From assembly GCF_027570075.1 (NCBI RefSeq), contig NZ_JAKMUS010000003.1:62001-126000 (forward strand): a stretch of 64,000 nt of DNA, written 5' to 3'. The DNA comes from Corynebacterium meitnerae (GTDB lineage Bacteria > Actinomycetota > Actinomycetes > Mycobacteriales > Mycobacteriaceae). Made by a program: the position numbers and the translations under genes. This document shows, piece after piece, positions 26,337 to 36,441 of this stretch (the stretch's first letter is position 1; the number at the start of each line of letters is the position of its first letter). A model generated the notes under the pieces. The model was given only the letters and a program-made list of their open reading frames with translations, made no database searches and was not told where the DNA came from.

Positions 26337-29165
26337 TTAGGATGTGCGCCTACGCGTCGCCCGACGCCGTCCCCGCGTTGGGGTGCGCGGTGCGGCTTCC
26401 TTCACCTCACGCTTTTGCGTGGATTCAGGTGCCTTTTGCACACTTGTCGACGTCCTCCTCGTCGCACGCCTCCTCCCCCGGCTACCAGTAGTCCTGGCGA
26501 CTACTGGCTTCTGCTCCGGAGCGGACTCAGCCGGTTCTGGCTTCGCGGCCGGCTCCGGCTGTTGGGCCGGCTCCGGCTTCTCAAAGTCCTCCCGGCGCGG
26601 GCGGTGGTCAGACTTGGAGTTGCCACGGGTCTGGCGCTTGCGGCGTGGGGAGTTCTCGAATTCTTGCACCGCTTCCTCGTAGGTCTGAGAAGAGCTCTCC
26701 TCCGGCTGCTTCTGTTCTTGAGCCTCGCTACGGCCACGCCCGCGGCCACTTCCGCGGCGTCCGCGACGGCGGGAGGAGCGACGCTTGGGCTGCCCCTCCT
26801 TCTCCGTAGCGTTATCGGCAGCTTCGTCGGTGGACGGCGTGGAGACCACGGCGTCAGCGAGCTCCTCCAGCTTGGACTCATCCCTGGACTCATCCTTTGG
26901 CTCATCCTTGGATTCGTCGCGGGAGTTCATCGCTACAGCAGCCGGGTGGTTGCTCGGATCCTGGGCCGGCTTACGGCGGCGGGAACGGCGGTTGCTGTGG
27001 CTGTGGTTATCGGCGTCGTCGGGGTTGGTGGTGTCGGTGACGGGATCGTCGGTAAGCACGATGCCCCGGCCTTCGCAGTGCTCGCATGTGGTGGAGAACG
27101 TCTCCACCAGCCCGGTGCCCAAACGCTTACGCGTGAGCTGAACAAGGCCGAGCGACGTGACCTCGGAGACCTGGTGGCGCGTGCGATCGCGGCCGAGAGC
27201 CTCCTTCAGGCGACGCAGGACGAGCTCCTGGTTTTCGGGGAGGATCATGTCGATGAAGTCGATGATGATCATGCCGCCAATGTCGCGCAGGCGCAGCTGA
27301 CGGACGATTTCTTCCGCGGCCTCCATGTTGTTGGAGGTCACGGTCTCCTCCAGCGAGCCGCCGGAGCCGGTGAACTTACCGGTGTTGACGTCGATGACAG
27401 TCATGGCCTCCGTGCGGTCAATGACCAAGGTGCCACCCGACGGCAGCCAGACTGTGCGGGACAGAGCCTTCTGAATCTGCTCGTCCACGCGGTACACCTC
27501 GAAGGCGTCCTTGCCGTCATGCTCGTTGCGGTCGAATTTCTCGAGCCTATCCAGCAGATCCGGTGCGACAGACTGGACGTAGTTGTGCACAACGTTCCAG
27601 GATTTCTTACCGTCTACGACGAGGGCGTCGAAGTCCTCGTTGAACAGGTCACGCACGACCTTGACCAAAAGCTTCGGCTCTTCGTACAGCGTGACGGGCT
27701 TTGCACCCGGGGAGTTCTTTTCCTTCTCCGCCTGTTCCTGGATGGCCTCCCACTGGGAGTGCAGGCGCGCAACGTCGGCGCCGATCGCTTCTTCGGATGC
27801 ACCTTCGGCAGCAGTGCGGATGATGGAACCGCCCTTGCCCGGCACGACCTTGCTCAGAATCTCCTTGAGGCGCTTACGCTCCGGGGCAGGCAGCTTGCGG
27901 GAAATACCAGCGCTGCGGCCACCTGGCACGTACACCAGGAAACGACCCGCGAGGGAAATCTGAGTGGTCAGGCGGGCCCCCTTGTGCCCCACCGGGTCCT
28001 TGGTTACCTGCACCAGAACCTGGTCGCCGGACTTCAGTGCCTGCTCAATGCGGCGGGAACGACCGCCGAGGCCGGCAGACTTCCAATCCACTTCACCGGC
28101 GTAGAGCACACCGTTGCGGCCCTGACCGATGTCAATGAAGGCGGCCTCCATACTCGGCAGCACGTTCTGCACGCGGCCGAGATAGATGTTGCCGATCATC
28201 GAGGCACTCTCATCCGAGTCCACGAAGTGCTCAACCAGCAGGCCATCCTCCAGAACACCAATCTGGGTCAGCTTGCCCGGACCATCATGGCGCGGGCGCT
28301 CACGCACAACCATGGTGCGCTCCACAGACTCACGCCGCGCCAGGAACTCGGCCTGCGACACCACGCGGGAACGCTTACGCTCCTCCTCACGCCGCTCGCT
28401 GCGTCGACGACGCTGCGCCTCCAAGCGCGAGGACCCCTTGATCGCCTTCGGTTCCTGAATCGGCTCCTCATCAGGCTCTTGGGTCTCTTGAGGCTCGTGC
28501 TTTTCGACGTTCCTCTTCGCCGCCCCTCCCGACCGCTGCGCGCGCCTGCGGGATGTGCTCGGCGCCTTGAAGATCGGTGCGTAGACCTCAGTGGCTTCCT
28601 CCACCTCAGCGGCCTGCGCTTCAGCTTCGGCCTGCTCCTCGGCGGAGATTTCCTCGACGAGATCCTCAACGTCAATGGGGTCGTCCTCAGCTCCCTGTGG
28701 AGACGTCTCTGTCTCCACAGACTCTGCAGCCAGCGCCTGCTCGAGGTCAGCCTCGACCTTCTCGGTGATCTGGTTGATCTCGTTTTCTACGTCCTTGCGC
28801 ACGCGGTGGCGAATCTTTTCATCCGCCTCATCAGCAGTGCTCTTCGCGTCGGCGCTGTCCTGCGTAGACGGCTTAGCTGCCGGGGCCTGCTCCAATGCGT
28901 CCAGGAGCTGCTCCGTCTCAGCACGCGTCAGCGTGGATGCCGCAACCTTAACCAAGCCAAGATCGCTCAGCGCGATGATCAGTTCCTTGGACTGCATGCC
29001 CAAGGCCTTAGCCAACGCGAAGACACGGGTCTTGTCCTGAATCTGGGAACGGTCCATCAACTGCTGCGGAGCAGTCGACTGCTTCAAGGCCTTCTTGGTC
29101 GTCTTCTTTGTTGTTGCCCGGCGACGTGGCTTGTCGGGGGTTGCAATGTCGTCCTTTTCCGACAC
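26337..29165 (-). CDS. rne: Ribonuclease E/G
   Basis: Main endoribonuclease for mRNA decay and rRNA/tRNA maturation. 942 residues. The N-terminal third is acidic and disordered; an S1 RNA-binding domain begins near 325 ('GNIYLGRVQNVLPSMEAAFIDIG', in part); the catalytic DNase I-like region includes IIIDFIDM; the zinc link is CEHCEGRG near 695. The C-terminal 200 residues are Arg/Glu-rich repeats, ending GRRRATRRRTS. Bipartite disordered arms around a central core are the actinobacterial form. Confidence 0.95.
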   Translation of the reverse strand: MSEKDDIATPDKPRRRATTKKTTKKALKQSTAPQQLMDRSQIQDKTRVFALAKALGMQSKELIIALSDLGLVKVAASTLTRAETEQLLDALEQAPAAKPSTQDSADAKSTADEADEKIRHRVRKDVENEINQITEKVEADLEQALAAESVETETSPQGAEDDPIDVEDLVEEISAEEQAEAEAQAAEVEEATEVYAPIFKAPSTSRRRAQRSGGAAKRNVEKHEPQETQEPDEEPIQEPKAIKGSSRLEAQRRRRSERREEERKRSRVVSQAEFLARRESVERTMVVRERPRHDGPGKLTQIGVLEDGLLVEHFVDSDESASMIGNIYLGRVQNVLPSMEAAFIDIGQGRNGVLYAGEVDWKSAGLGGRSRRIEQALKSGDQVLVQVTKDPVGHKGARLTTQISLAGRFLVYVPGGRSAGISRKLPAPERKRLKEILSKVVPGKGGSIIRTAAEGASEEAIGADVARLHSQWEAIQEQAEKEKNSPGAKPVTLYEEPKLLVKVVRDLFNEDFDALVVDGKKSWNVVHNYVQSVAPDLLDRLEKFDRNEHDGKDAFEVYRVDEQIQKALSRTVWLPSGGTLVIDRTEAMTVIDVNTGKFTGSGGSLEETVTSNNMEAAEEIVRQLRLRDIGGMIIIDFIDMILPENQELVLRRLKEALGRDRTRHQVSEVTSLGLVQLTRKRLGTGLVETFSTTCEHCEGRGIVLTDDPVTDTTNPDDADNHSHSNRRSRRRKPAQDPSNHPAAVAMNSRDESKDEPKDESRDESKLEELADAVVSTPSTDEAADNATEKEGQPKRRSSRRRGRRGSGRGRGRSEAQEQKQPEESSSQTYEEAVQEFENSPRRKRQTRGNSKSDHRPRREDFEKPEPAQQPEPAAKPEPAESAPEQKPVVARTTGSRGRRRATRRTSTSVQKAPESTQKREVKEAAPRTPTRGRRRATRRRTS

Positions 29166-29355
29166 GGAAATCTCCTATTCAATTGACCGCGCAGGAGAGA
29201 ACCACGTTGCCCAGCCGGGCGCTGGTGATTAGAAAGCCACCGCCGCCGCACAGCTGCGTGCTCACGCCCGCACGGTGATACGGGTGTTAAAAGCTTGTCC
29301 CCTATTGTGGCACAGCTTGTGGGGCGACGGTGGGAACGTCGATAAGCGAGAGTGC

Positions 29356-31050
29356 TTAAGCCTGGAAACCTTGGCCAGCGACCCACGTGCGCGATACGGC
29401 GTGGCGGGTCGGCGCTGCGGGATCCTCCACATTCGACACACGGAAGAAGTCCATGATCACGCGGTCCTTGCGCACGCGTGCGATGCCGAAACCATGGGAA
29501 TCGAAGTCCACGTGATTGACCCACGGGTTGGCGGAGTACATGACGCCCTCGACGAGGTGCGTGATCGGGTTGTCCTCCGGGGTGTAGGTCTTGGTGTAGG
29601 TGGTCACAATCTCATCCACATTCGGCGCAGTGATGGACGTGCACACCATCTCCGCACCAATCTCACGGCCGTTGTGCTGGACGGAGTGGGCCCACTCGGA
29701 GTGAATGTCACCGGTGACAAACAGGGTGTGCGGCTTGGTGTCCTTGAGCAGCTCGAAGAGGCAGGCACGCTCGGAGCGGTAGCCATCCCACTGATCCGTG
29801 TTCACGGCCAAGCCGGCGCTGTGCGTGAAGTCATCGAGAACCTGGTTCGCGGTGCGGTTCTGCGAACTGGTCGGCGGCAGGTGGCCGATCTCCATCGGCG
29901 AAACCATGACCGAATTACCCAGAACATTCCACGCGGTGACAGCGGATTCCACCTGCCCCTTGAGCCACGTGAACTGCTCCGAACCCAACATGGAGCGATC
30001 AGCGGCATCGATGCCAGGGCTGAATACCTTTTCCTGCTTGTCACGGTAGGTACGCAGGTCCATCATGGTCAGCTGGATGAGCTTGCCAAAACGGTAGGAA
30101 CGGTAGATGTGGCCGCCTTCCGACGGGCGCACACCGCGCACCGGAAGCCACTCGAAGTAGGCCTGGTGTGCCGCGCTCTCACGGACATCCCAGGTGCCTT
30201 CCGCACCTTCAGTGTGGTTTTCAGCGCCACCATCCCACGAGTCATTCGCGGACTCATGGTCATCCCACACCACAACCCACGGCGCGGCAGCGTGCGCGCG
30301 CTGCAGATTCTCATCCGTGCGGTAACGGCCGTAGCGGGTGCGGTAATCAGTGAGCGTGGTGATCTCATGCGCCGGGTGGTGCGGGCGAGACACACCGCTC
30401 TTACCGGCGTACTCCCCCGTTGGGTACTCATAGATGTAATCGCCGAGGAAGACCACGAGGTCAATGTCGCCGGCTTCTGCCCGCTCAGCCATGCCACGGT
30501 AGGCGGAGAAGTAGCCACACTCGTAGTTGGCGCAGGAGGCGATGGCCAGGTTGTACTGCTCCAGATCAGCCTCAAACGCCGGCGCGGTGTGGGTGGCGCC
30601 AACCGGGGAGGTCTGCCCGTTGAAATGGAAGCGGAAGAAGTAATTTGTGCCCGGATGCAGGCCATTCGGATCAACCTTGACCGTGTGGTCCGTGTTCGCG
30701 GAGGCGCGCTGCGTGCCGGAGCGGACAACGTTGGTGAACTCGCGGTCGGTGGCAATCTCCCAGCGCACATCCACATCCGCGCCAACCCCGGAACCCGGAA
30801 CCGCGTCCGGGGACACCGTGACGCGGGTCCAGATGATCACCGAGTTCGGAATCGGATCACCGGAGGCAACACCGTGCATAAACGCCGCGTACGGTGCCGG
30901 CGCGGACTCCTTAGGCAGGCGCGCTGAGGACAGCGCGGATGAGGACGAAGACAGCTGTGCCTGCGCCGGAACGGCCTGGGAAATAGCAGCGCCCGCAGCA
31001 ACCGCGGCGGAACCGGTGAGAAAACGACGACGAGGGAGATTCTTAGACAT
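29356..31050 (-). CDS. phoD: PhoD-type alkaline phosphatase/phosphodiesterase, Tat-exported
   Basis: 564 residues. A twin-arginine signal (PRRRFLTGSAAVAAGAA, cleavage near AQA-Q) implies folded export. The PhoD N-terminal Fn3-like domain is followed by the metallophosphatase core: 'CANYECGYFSAYRGMAERA' with the metal-binding region, DLVVFLGDYIYEY, VVWDDHESANDSWDG, and VTGDIHSEW. It uses Fe3+/Ca2+ in the family. ATG at 31050 is chosen because the Tat signal starts there; the open frame before it has no ribosome site. Confidence 0.9.
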   Translation of the reverse strand: MSKNLPRRRFLTGSAAVAAGAAISQAVPAQAQLSSSSSALSSARLPKESAPAPYAAFMHGVASGDPIPNSVIIWTRVTVSPDAVPGSGVGADVDVRWEIATDREFTNVVRSGTQRASANTDHTVKVDPNGLHPGTNYFFRFHFNGQTSPVGATHTAPAFEADLEQYNLAIASCANYECGYFSAYRGMAERAEAGDIDLVVFLGDYIYEYPTGEYAGKSGVSRPHHPAHEITTLTDYRTRYGRYRTDENLQRAHAAAPWVVVWDDHESANDSWDGGAENHTEGAEGTWDVRESAAHQAYFEWLPVRGVRPSEGGHIYRSYRFGKLIQLTMMDLRTYRDKQEKVFSPGIDAADRSMLGSEQFTWLKGQVESAVTAWNVLGNSVMVSPMEIGHLPPTSSQNRTANQVLDDFTHSAGLAVNTDQWDGYRSERACLFELLKDTKPHTLFVTGDIHSEWAHSVQHNGREIGAEMVCTSITAPNVDEIVTTYTKTYTPEDNPITHLVEGVMYSANPWVNHVDFDSHGFGIARVRKDRVIMDFFRVSNVEDPAAPTRHAVSRTWVAGQGFQA

Positions 31051-31180
31051 GCCCGTTAGCGTCGAACCGGCCAAGCACGCCTGCAACCGGTAGAAGCCCT
31101 CCAGCGCAAAAGTTCCCCTATTTTTCACGCACGCGTAACCAAGGCGCTCCCCTGCCGTCGTTTTGGAGTTGATTCGGCAT

Positions 31181-31210
31181 AAAGAAAGTCCCCACCACAC
31201 GGCGGGGACT
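31181..31210 (-). terminator. Terminator after ndk
   Basis: Stem AGTCCCC / GGGGACT with a 10-nt loop, followed on the minus strand by TTCTTTAT. About 33 bp after the ndk stop. Confidence 0.8.
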
Positions 31211-31242
31211 GAAGTGTTGCTGCGGGCCTTTCAGGCGCGCAC

Positions 31243-31653
31243 TTAGAGGTTAGGGAACCAGATAGCGATCTCGCGCTCAGCGGACTCCGGAGAGTCAGAG
31301 CCGTGAACCACGTTCTCACCGACGGTCAGAGCGAAGTCACCACGGATGGTGCCCGGCGTAGCAGCCTCAACCGGGTGGGTGCCACCGGCCAGCTGACGCC
31401 ATGCAGCGATAGCGGACTCGCCCTCGACGATGCCAGCAACCAGCGGTGCGGAGGTGATGAAGTCAACGAGCTCGCCGAAGAACGGCTTGTCCTTGTGCTC
31501 CTCGTAGTGCTTCTCAGCGGTAGCGCGGTCTGCGGTACGCAGGTCCATCTCAACGAGCTTCAGGCCCTTGCGCTCAATGCGGGAGATAATCTCTCCCACG
31601 TGGCCGTTCTTGACGCCGTCCGGCTTAATCAGAATCAGTGTGCGTTCAGTCAT
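31243..31653 (-). CDS. ndk: Nucleoside diphosphate kinase
   Basis: 136 residues starting [20 protein letters not shown]. The active-site His lies in [17 protein letters not shown], where it carries the phosphate between NTPs and NDPs. Normal length. Between rne/phoD and a small membrane protein; in many actinobacteria it lies directly beside the DUF4233 gene, which here is 8 kb away across the beta-oxidation island. Confidence 0.97.
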   Translation of the reverse strand: MTERTLILIKPDGVKNGHVGEIISRIERKGLKLVEMDLRTADRATAEKHYEEHKDKPFFGELVDFITSAPLVAGIVEGESAIAAWRQLAGGTHPVEAATPGTIRGDFALTVGENVVHGSDSPESAEREIAIWFPNL

Positions 31654-31673
31654 GGCCTCAACCCTACCGCCTG

Positions 31674-31991
31674 CTAATCAATGTCGCGCACAACAGCTGC
31701 CGCCTCGTCGTAGCTCGTGTTCCGAAACCACAACTGCACCTGCCGGATCGCCGAATCCTCACGCCCCTCCGCCTTCAGGCGGGAGATGGTGTCGCGCTGT
31801 TCATCGTCGAGCTCGATCGGCGTACTCTCCCGGGCACTGTACGCGCGATATTTGTCGCGCAGCCCGATGAACAGGAACACGCCAGCAGCCACCACCAGCA
31901 ACAACGCGATCCAGCGGGGAAGGTCTACGAACACGAGGACGATCGCGGCCAACGACAAGGCGGCGGCGAGAGCGAGGGAACCAGCTTTCAT
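31674..31991 (-). CDS. Small membrane protein, 105 residues
   Basis: Not assigned to a named family. Two adjacent N-terminal membrane spans ([17 protein letters not shown], then [17 protein letters not shown]) are followed by a soluble tail with '[30 protein letters not shown]', described here as an amphipathic helix pair. ATG at 31991 is chosen; an in-frame TTG at 32015 is possible. It starts 20 bp upstream of ndk and is probably co-transcribed. Confidence 0.7.
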   Translation of the reverse strand: MKAGSLALAAALSLAAIVLVFVDLPRWIALLLVVAAGVFLFIGLRDKYRAYSARESTPIELDDEQRDTISRLKAEGREDSAIRQVQLWFRNTSYDEAAAVVRDID

Positions 31992-32046
31992 GAGCCACAG
32001 AATACCCGGAATCAATTATGAAAAATATTGGCTTTTTTAGTGCGGA

Positions 32047-32068
32047 ATTGTGCGATGGCCGTCACAAT
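32047..32068. promoter_or_regulatory. Candidate operator upstream of fadD
   Basis: Perfect inverted repeat ATTGTG-N10-CACAAT in the AT-rich 124-bp gap between the divergent small membrane gene and the acyl-CoA ligase. Similar half sites occur before the acyl-CoA dehydrogenase (33758) and thiolase (39819). The regulator is unknown. Confidence 0.35.
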
Positions 32069-32139
32069 GGGCAGAACATTTTGCAAAACTAACATTTTCC
32101 TTTTGTGAAATGCCTGTCCGCAATACCGAAAGGATCATC

Positions 32140-33654
32140 ATGATCTTCACCAGCCCGTACCCAGACATCGAGCTTTTCGACGGGTCCGTCTATGACCTCA
32201 TCTTCCACGATCTACGCCCCGAAGATTCCGAACGTATTGCACTCACGGAACTAACCACAGGCAACACCGTCACCTATGGCGAGCTGAAGAACAGAGCCGA
32301 TGCCGTGGCTGGTTATCTCGCCTCGCGTGACATTGGGCCAGGCAGCGTTGTCTCCCTACAGATCCCCAATTCCATCAACTTTGCCGTCGCACTCTTTGGT
32401 ATTTTGCGCGCCGGCGCGACTGTCAACCCGATCGGCGTCCTAATGAACCCCGAGGACGTTGAGAAAGTCGCGGACATGGCCGGCGCAGATCTCTTCATCG
32501 GAGTGTCCGATATCGGGCGTGGAGAGCATGTGTGGGACTACGAGCTAGAAGAGATCGTCGATAAGCAATTGCTCGCTCCTGATGTCCACGTTGATGGTAA
32601 TACCCTGGCATCGGTACCTTTCTCCTCCGGCACGACCGGCTTACCGAAGGGCGTCATGCTCACGCACAGCAACCTCACCTCCAACGTGCTGCAGGCGCGC
32701 TACATGCTAGAGAAGAACGACATTGGGTTGCACACGAAGACCCTGTCTCCCCTCCCCTTCTCTCACATTTACGGCATGACGGCACTGCTTCTCACCCCCA
32801 TGTTGCAGCGCGCGCACATTTACACAATGCCGAAGTTCGACCTTGATGTGTTCCTGCATGCCCACGGCGAGCATGGCATTGAGATGACATTCATTGCCCC
32901 ACCGATGGCCGTCGCATTGGCCAAGCACCCAGCTGTCACCGCCGAAGGCTTCGCCGCAAACCGACTCATGTTCTCCGGCGCTGCCCCACTGGATGAGGAA
33001 GTCGCGCGCGCGGTCGAACGCCGCATCGATACCGATTGCGTGCAGGGGTACGGGATGACAGAAACGTCACCCGCCGTGAATATCGGCATTAAAGGGCAGA
33101 ACAACCCAGGCTCCATTGGACTGCCCGTCCCCAACACGGAGTGTCGCATCGTGGACATCGACACCCTTGAAGACGTCCCCCAGGGTGAGGCCGGCGAGCT
33201 ACTTGTCCGCGGCCCGCAAGTCATGCAGGGCTACCTGAATGACAAAGAAGCCACCAGTGAAGCATTCGTTGATGGTGGCTGGCTCCGCACCGGAGATGTT
33301 GCACGCGTGGACGAGGACGGGTTCTTCTACATCGTCGACCGCGCGAAAGAAGTGATCAAATACAAGGGCTACCAAGTCGCCCCCGCCGAACTCGAAGCAC
33401 TGCTGCTCACTCACGAAGCGATTGCGGACGCGGGTGTGGTCGGCGTTGACCGTGACGGCCTTGAAATTCCGCGTGCATTCGTCGTTCTGCAGGAGGGCGC
33501 CGAACTCACGGAGGACGAACTCATGGACTGGGTCGCGGAGCGCGTCACCCCCTATAAGAAGGTGCGTGCCGTGACATTCCTCGACCAGATTCCCAAGAAC
33601 CCGACCGGCAAGATTCTGCGCAAAGACCTGCGCCTTATTCCTTTGGAGGCCTAG
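32140..33654 (+). CDS. fadD: Acyl-CoA synthetase (AMP-dependent, fatty-acid/4-coumarate type)
   Basis: Activates a carboxylic acid to its CoA thioester through an acyl-AMP. 504 residues: P-loop FSSGTTGLPKGVMLTHS near 175, GYGMTETSP near 310, and the C-terminal catalytic Lys in PTGKILRKDLR. Compact size favours medium/long-chain or aryl acids rather than very long chains. ATG at 32140 has AAAGGA at good spacing. It opens the island and is read toward the two acyl-CoA dehydrogenases. Confidence 0.9.
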   Translation: MIFTSPYPDIELFDGSVYDLIFHDLRPEDSERIALTELTTGNTVTYGELKNRADAVAGYLASRDIGPGSVVSLQIPNSINFAVALFGILRAGATVNPIGVLMNPEDVEKVADMAGADLFIGVSDIGRGEHVWDYELEEIVDKQLLAPDVHVDGNTLASVPFSSGTTGLPKGVMLTHSNLTSNVLQARYMLEKNDIGLHTKTLSPLPFSHIYGMTALLLTPMLQRAHIYTMPKFDLDVFLHAHGEHGIEMTFIAPPMAVALAKHPAVTAEGFAANRLMFSGAAPLDEEVARAVERRIDTDCVQGYGMTETSPAVNIGIKGQNNPGSIGLPVPNTECRIVDIDTLEDVPQGEAGELLVRGPQVMQGYLNDKEATSEAFVDGGWLRTGDVARVDEDGFFYIVDRAKEVIKYKGYQVAPAELEALLLTHEAIADAGVVGVDRDGLEIPRAFVVLQEGAELTEDELMDWVAERVTPYKKVRAVTFLDQIPKNPTGKILRKDLRLIPLEA

Positions 33655-33833
33655 CCGAAGCTCTCACTTTCATCCGGACGACGCATTCGTGACAATGAGT
33701 GCGAGAAATCCCACAAAAATTGCCTCGAATTCATTTGTAAACATCTGCGACATAAGTCACAATTGAAGGCGTTATGGTTTTGCTCCACATTCACGGGGCG
33801 AAACCTCCCCCGGAATCGAAGAAAGAGGAACTC

Positions 33834-35027
33834 ATGGCTGACAACCCAGTCCACGAACTGCTCGACCCGAAGACTGACTACTACCAGGTATTCGCCGATA
33901 TTGATGGTGAGGACCTTGAGTGGTGGAAGAAGGCCCGCGAGTTCGGCGAGTTCGCCCGCCCCTACATCAATGAGGGGTGGGAAAAGGCCGAGTACCAGAT
34001 CCCTGTCGTCGCTGAAGCCGGTAAGCGTGGCCTGTTCCGCGACGCTATTGAGATCGAAGGCGAGCCGCACATGTCCGTGCGCGCTGCCCGCCTGATGGCG
34101 TTTGAGTTCGCGCGTGTCGACGCATCCTTGGGCACCGCTTTCGGCGTCCAGGCCGGCCTGGCAATGCAGTCCATCGCCATGTGCGGCTCTGAGGAGCAGA
34201 AGGCTAAGTACCTGAAGCCGATGTGCCACCTGGAGATCCGCGGTGCATTCGCACTGACCGAGCCGGATCACGGCTCCGACTCCATTGCTCTGGAGACCAC
34301 CGCTGAGAAGGATGGTGACGAGTGGGTCATCAACGGCGAGAAGAAGTGGATCGGCCACGGCTCCGTCGGCCACATCGCCATCGTCTGGGCACGCGACACC
34401 GCCGATGGTCAGGTCAAGGGCTTCATCGTGGACCAGGACCAGGAGGGCTACGAGGCGGAGACGATCGTCGGTAAGGCATCGCTGCGCGGCATCCCGCAGG
34501 CACACATCAAGCTGAACAACGTGCGCGTTTCCGATGACCGCCGTCTGCCGGGCGCGAACTCCTTCCGCGACTGCGCGAAGGTCCTGGCCGGCACGCGCGT
34601 GTCCGTCGCATGGGCATCGCTTGGTCTTGCCACCGACTGCTACGAGAAGGCGCTCGACTACGCACAGCGCCGCGTCCAGTTCGGCCGCCCGCTGGTGAAG
34701 AACCAGATCATCCAGCAGCGTCTCGCTGACATGCTGCAGGACCTGACCTCCATCTTCCTGTACTGCCGTCGCCTCCTCGAGCTTGAGGAGTCCGGCCAGC
34801 TCACCGAGCAGCAGGCAGCCCTGGCGAAGGTTCACTGCACCCGTGCCGCACGCAAGATCTCCGCTGACGCACGCGACATGTTCGGCGGCGTGGGCATCCT
34901 GCTCGAGAACGACGTGGCACGCCACCACGCCGACATCGAGGCTCTGCACACCTACGAGGGCACCGACACCATGCAGTCCCTCATCGTGGGCAAGTCCATC
35001 ACCGGCGTCGGCGCATTCGCAGGTTAA
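33834..35027 (+). CDS. Acyl-CoA dehydrogenase, copy 1
   Basis: FAD flavoenzyme for the first beta-oxidation step. 397 residues. LTEPDHGSDS (FAD/substrate loop), KKWIGHGSVGH, VRVSDDRRLPG, RRVQFGRPLVKNQIIQQRLADM and the C-terminal TYEGTD with the likely catalytic Glu are all present. The overall pattern is closest to glutaryl-CoA-dehydrogenase-type members. ATG at 33834 follows AGAGGAA. Five bp before a close paralogue, so a recent tandem duplication. Confidence 0.9.
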   Translation: MADNPVHELLDPKTDYYQVFADIDGEDLEWWKKAREFGEFARPYINEGWEKAEYQIPVVAEAGKRGLFRDAIEIEGEPHMSVRAARLMAFEFARVDASLGTAFGVQAGLAMQSIAMCGSEEQKAKYLKPMCHLEIRGAFALTEPDHGSDSIALETTAEKDGDEWVINGEKKWIGHGSVGHIAIVWARDTADGQVKGFIVDQDQEGYEAETIVGKASLRGIPQAHIKLNNVRVSDDRRLPGANSFRDCAKVLAGTRVSVAWASLGLATDCYEKALDYAQRRVQFGRPLVKNQIIQQRLADMLQDLTSIFLYCRRLLELEESGQLTEQQAALAKVHCTRAARKISADARDMFGGVGILLENDVARHHADIEALHTYEGTDTMQSLIVGKSITGVGAFAG

Positions 35028-35032
35028 TCGCC

Positions 35033-36235
35033 ATGGCAGATCAGAATGTAAACGAGGTCGCAGCACTGCTGGACCCGAAGACGGACTACTACCAGGTCTT
35101 CGCCGATGTTGATGGCGAGGATCTGGAGTGGTGGAAGAAAGCCCGCGAATTTATGGAATTCGCCCGCCCCTCCATCAATGAGGCGTGGGAGAAGGCCGAG
35201 TACAACATCCCCGGTGTTGAGGAAGCGGCACGCCGCGGCCTTGTCACCGATGGCATCTCCATCGACGGCAAGCCGGGGATTTCCATCCGTGCGAACCGCC
35301 TGATCCAGATGGAATTCGCGCGTACGGACGCATCGACGGCCACCGCGCACATCGTGCAGTCCGGTCTGGCCATGCGCTCGATCGACATGTGTGGTTCCGA
35401 GGAGCAGAAGGCCAAGTACCTGGGCCCGATGTCCCGCATGGAGATCCGCGGTGCCTTCGCGCTGACCGAGCCTGATCACGGTTCCGACTCCATCGGTTTG
35501 GAAACCTCGGCTCGCCGCGAGGGCGACGAGTGGGTCATCAACGGTGAGAAGAAGTGGATCGGCCACGGTTCCGTCGGCCACATCACCATCGTGTGGGCAC
35601 GCGATGAGGAAGACGGTGAGGTCAAGGGCTTCATCGTGGACCAGGACCAGGATGGGTATGAGGCGGAAACCATCGTGGGCAAGGCCTCCCTGCGCGGTAT
35701 CCCGCAGGCACACATCAAGCTGAACAACGTGCGTGTTTCGGATGACCGCCGTCTGCCGAACTCCCACTCCTTCCGCGACACCGCGAAGGTGCTCACCGGT
35801 ACCCGCATCGCTGTCGCATGGGTGGCGCTCGGCATGGCGATTGACTGCTACGAGAAGGCGCTTGACTACGCCCAGCGCCGCGTCCAGTTCGGCCGCCCGC
35901 TGGTGAAGAACCAGATCATCCAGCAGCGCCTCGCTGACATGCTGCAGGAAGTCACCTCTATGGCGCTGTACTGCCGTCGCCTTCTCGAACTTGAGGAAGC
36001 CGGCGAACTCAACGAGAAGCAGGCAGCCCTAGCCAAGGTGCACAACACCCGCGGTGCCCGCAAGGTGTCCGCCGACGCACGCGACATGTTCGGTGGCGTA
36101 GGCATCCTGCTGGAGAACGATGTGGCACGACACCACGCTGACATCGAGTCTCTGCACACCTACGAGGGCACTGACACAATGCAGTCCCTCATCGTGGGCA
36201 AGTCGATCACCGGCGTGAGCGCGTACCGCTCATAA
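35033..36235 (+). CDS. Acyl-CoA dehydrogenase, copy 2 (tandem paralogue)
   Basis: 400 residues, same motifs as copy 1 (LTEPDHGSDS, KKWIGHGSVGH, TYEGTD). The C-terminal 250 residues are nearly the same as copy 1, and some stretches (e.g. around 35853 against 34668) differ by only a few bases in 95. The N-terminal helical part, which lines the acyl pocket, differs much more (e.g. EEAARRGLVTDGISIDG against AEAGKRGLFRDAIEIEG). This suggests duplication followed by pocket divergence with gene conversion elsewhere. Both keep the catalytic Glu. Confidence 0.9.
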   Translation: MADQNVNEVAALLDPKTDYYQVFADVDGEDLEWWKKAREFMEFARPSINEAWEKAEYNIPGVEEAARRGLVTDGISIDGKPGISIRANRLIQMEFARTDASTATAHIVQSGLAMRSIDMCGSEEQKAKYLGPMSRMEIRGAFALTEPDHGSDSIGLETSARREGDEWVINGEKKWIGHGSVGHITIVWARDEEDGEVKGFIVDQDQDGYEAETIVGKASLRGIPQAHIKLNNVRVSDDRRLPNSHSFRDTAKVLTGTRIAVAWVALGMAIDCYEKALDYAQRRVQFGRPLVKNQIIQQRLADMLQEVTSMALYCRRLLELEEAGELNEKQAALAKVHNTRGARKVSADARDMFGGVGILLENDVARHHADIESLHTYEGTDTMQSLIVGKSITGVSAYRS

Positions 36236-36252
36236 CGGTTCCTACGGCGCAC

Positions 36253-36286
36253 AATGCCCCTGGACTTTGAATAGGCCAGGGGCATT
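36253..36286 (+). terminator. Hairpin after the acyl-CoA dehydrogenase pair
   Basis: Stem AATGCCCCTGG / CCAGGGGCATT with a 12-nt loop, 17 bp after the stop. U-run weak (ATTTCC). Confidence 0.7.
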
Positions 36287-36390
36287 TCCGTAGGGTCCCG
36301 TTCGATATTTCTGACGAATTGGAATTTTTCACCCTCGATTCCCCCAGCTCGCCATTCCTGCAATGCGAGATTTCTCGAACCAGAGGAAGT

Positions 36391-36428
36391 AAAAAGGCCG
36401 GCTCCCGAAGAAAACTCGGGGCCGGCCT
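36391..36428 (-). terminator. Rho-independent terminator after the two-domain beta-oxidation gene
   Basis: Stem AGGCCGGC / GCCGGCCT extended by CCCGA/TCGGG, then TTTTT on the minus strand. 13 bp after the gene's stop. Confidence 0.88.
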
Positions 36429-36441
36429 GAGGCGTTGAACG

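Noticed and set aside
26415..29186. A 923-codon open frame opposite rne
   Set aside because: It is the antisense shadow of a GC-rich gene with an RNase E-type product. It has no family motif and no ribosome site of its own.
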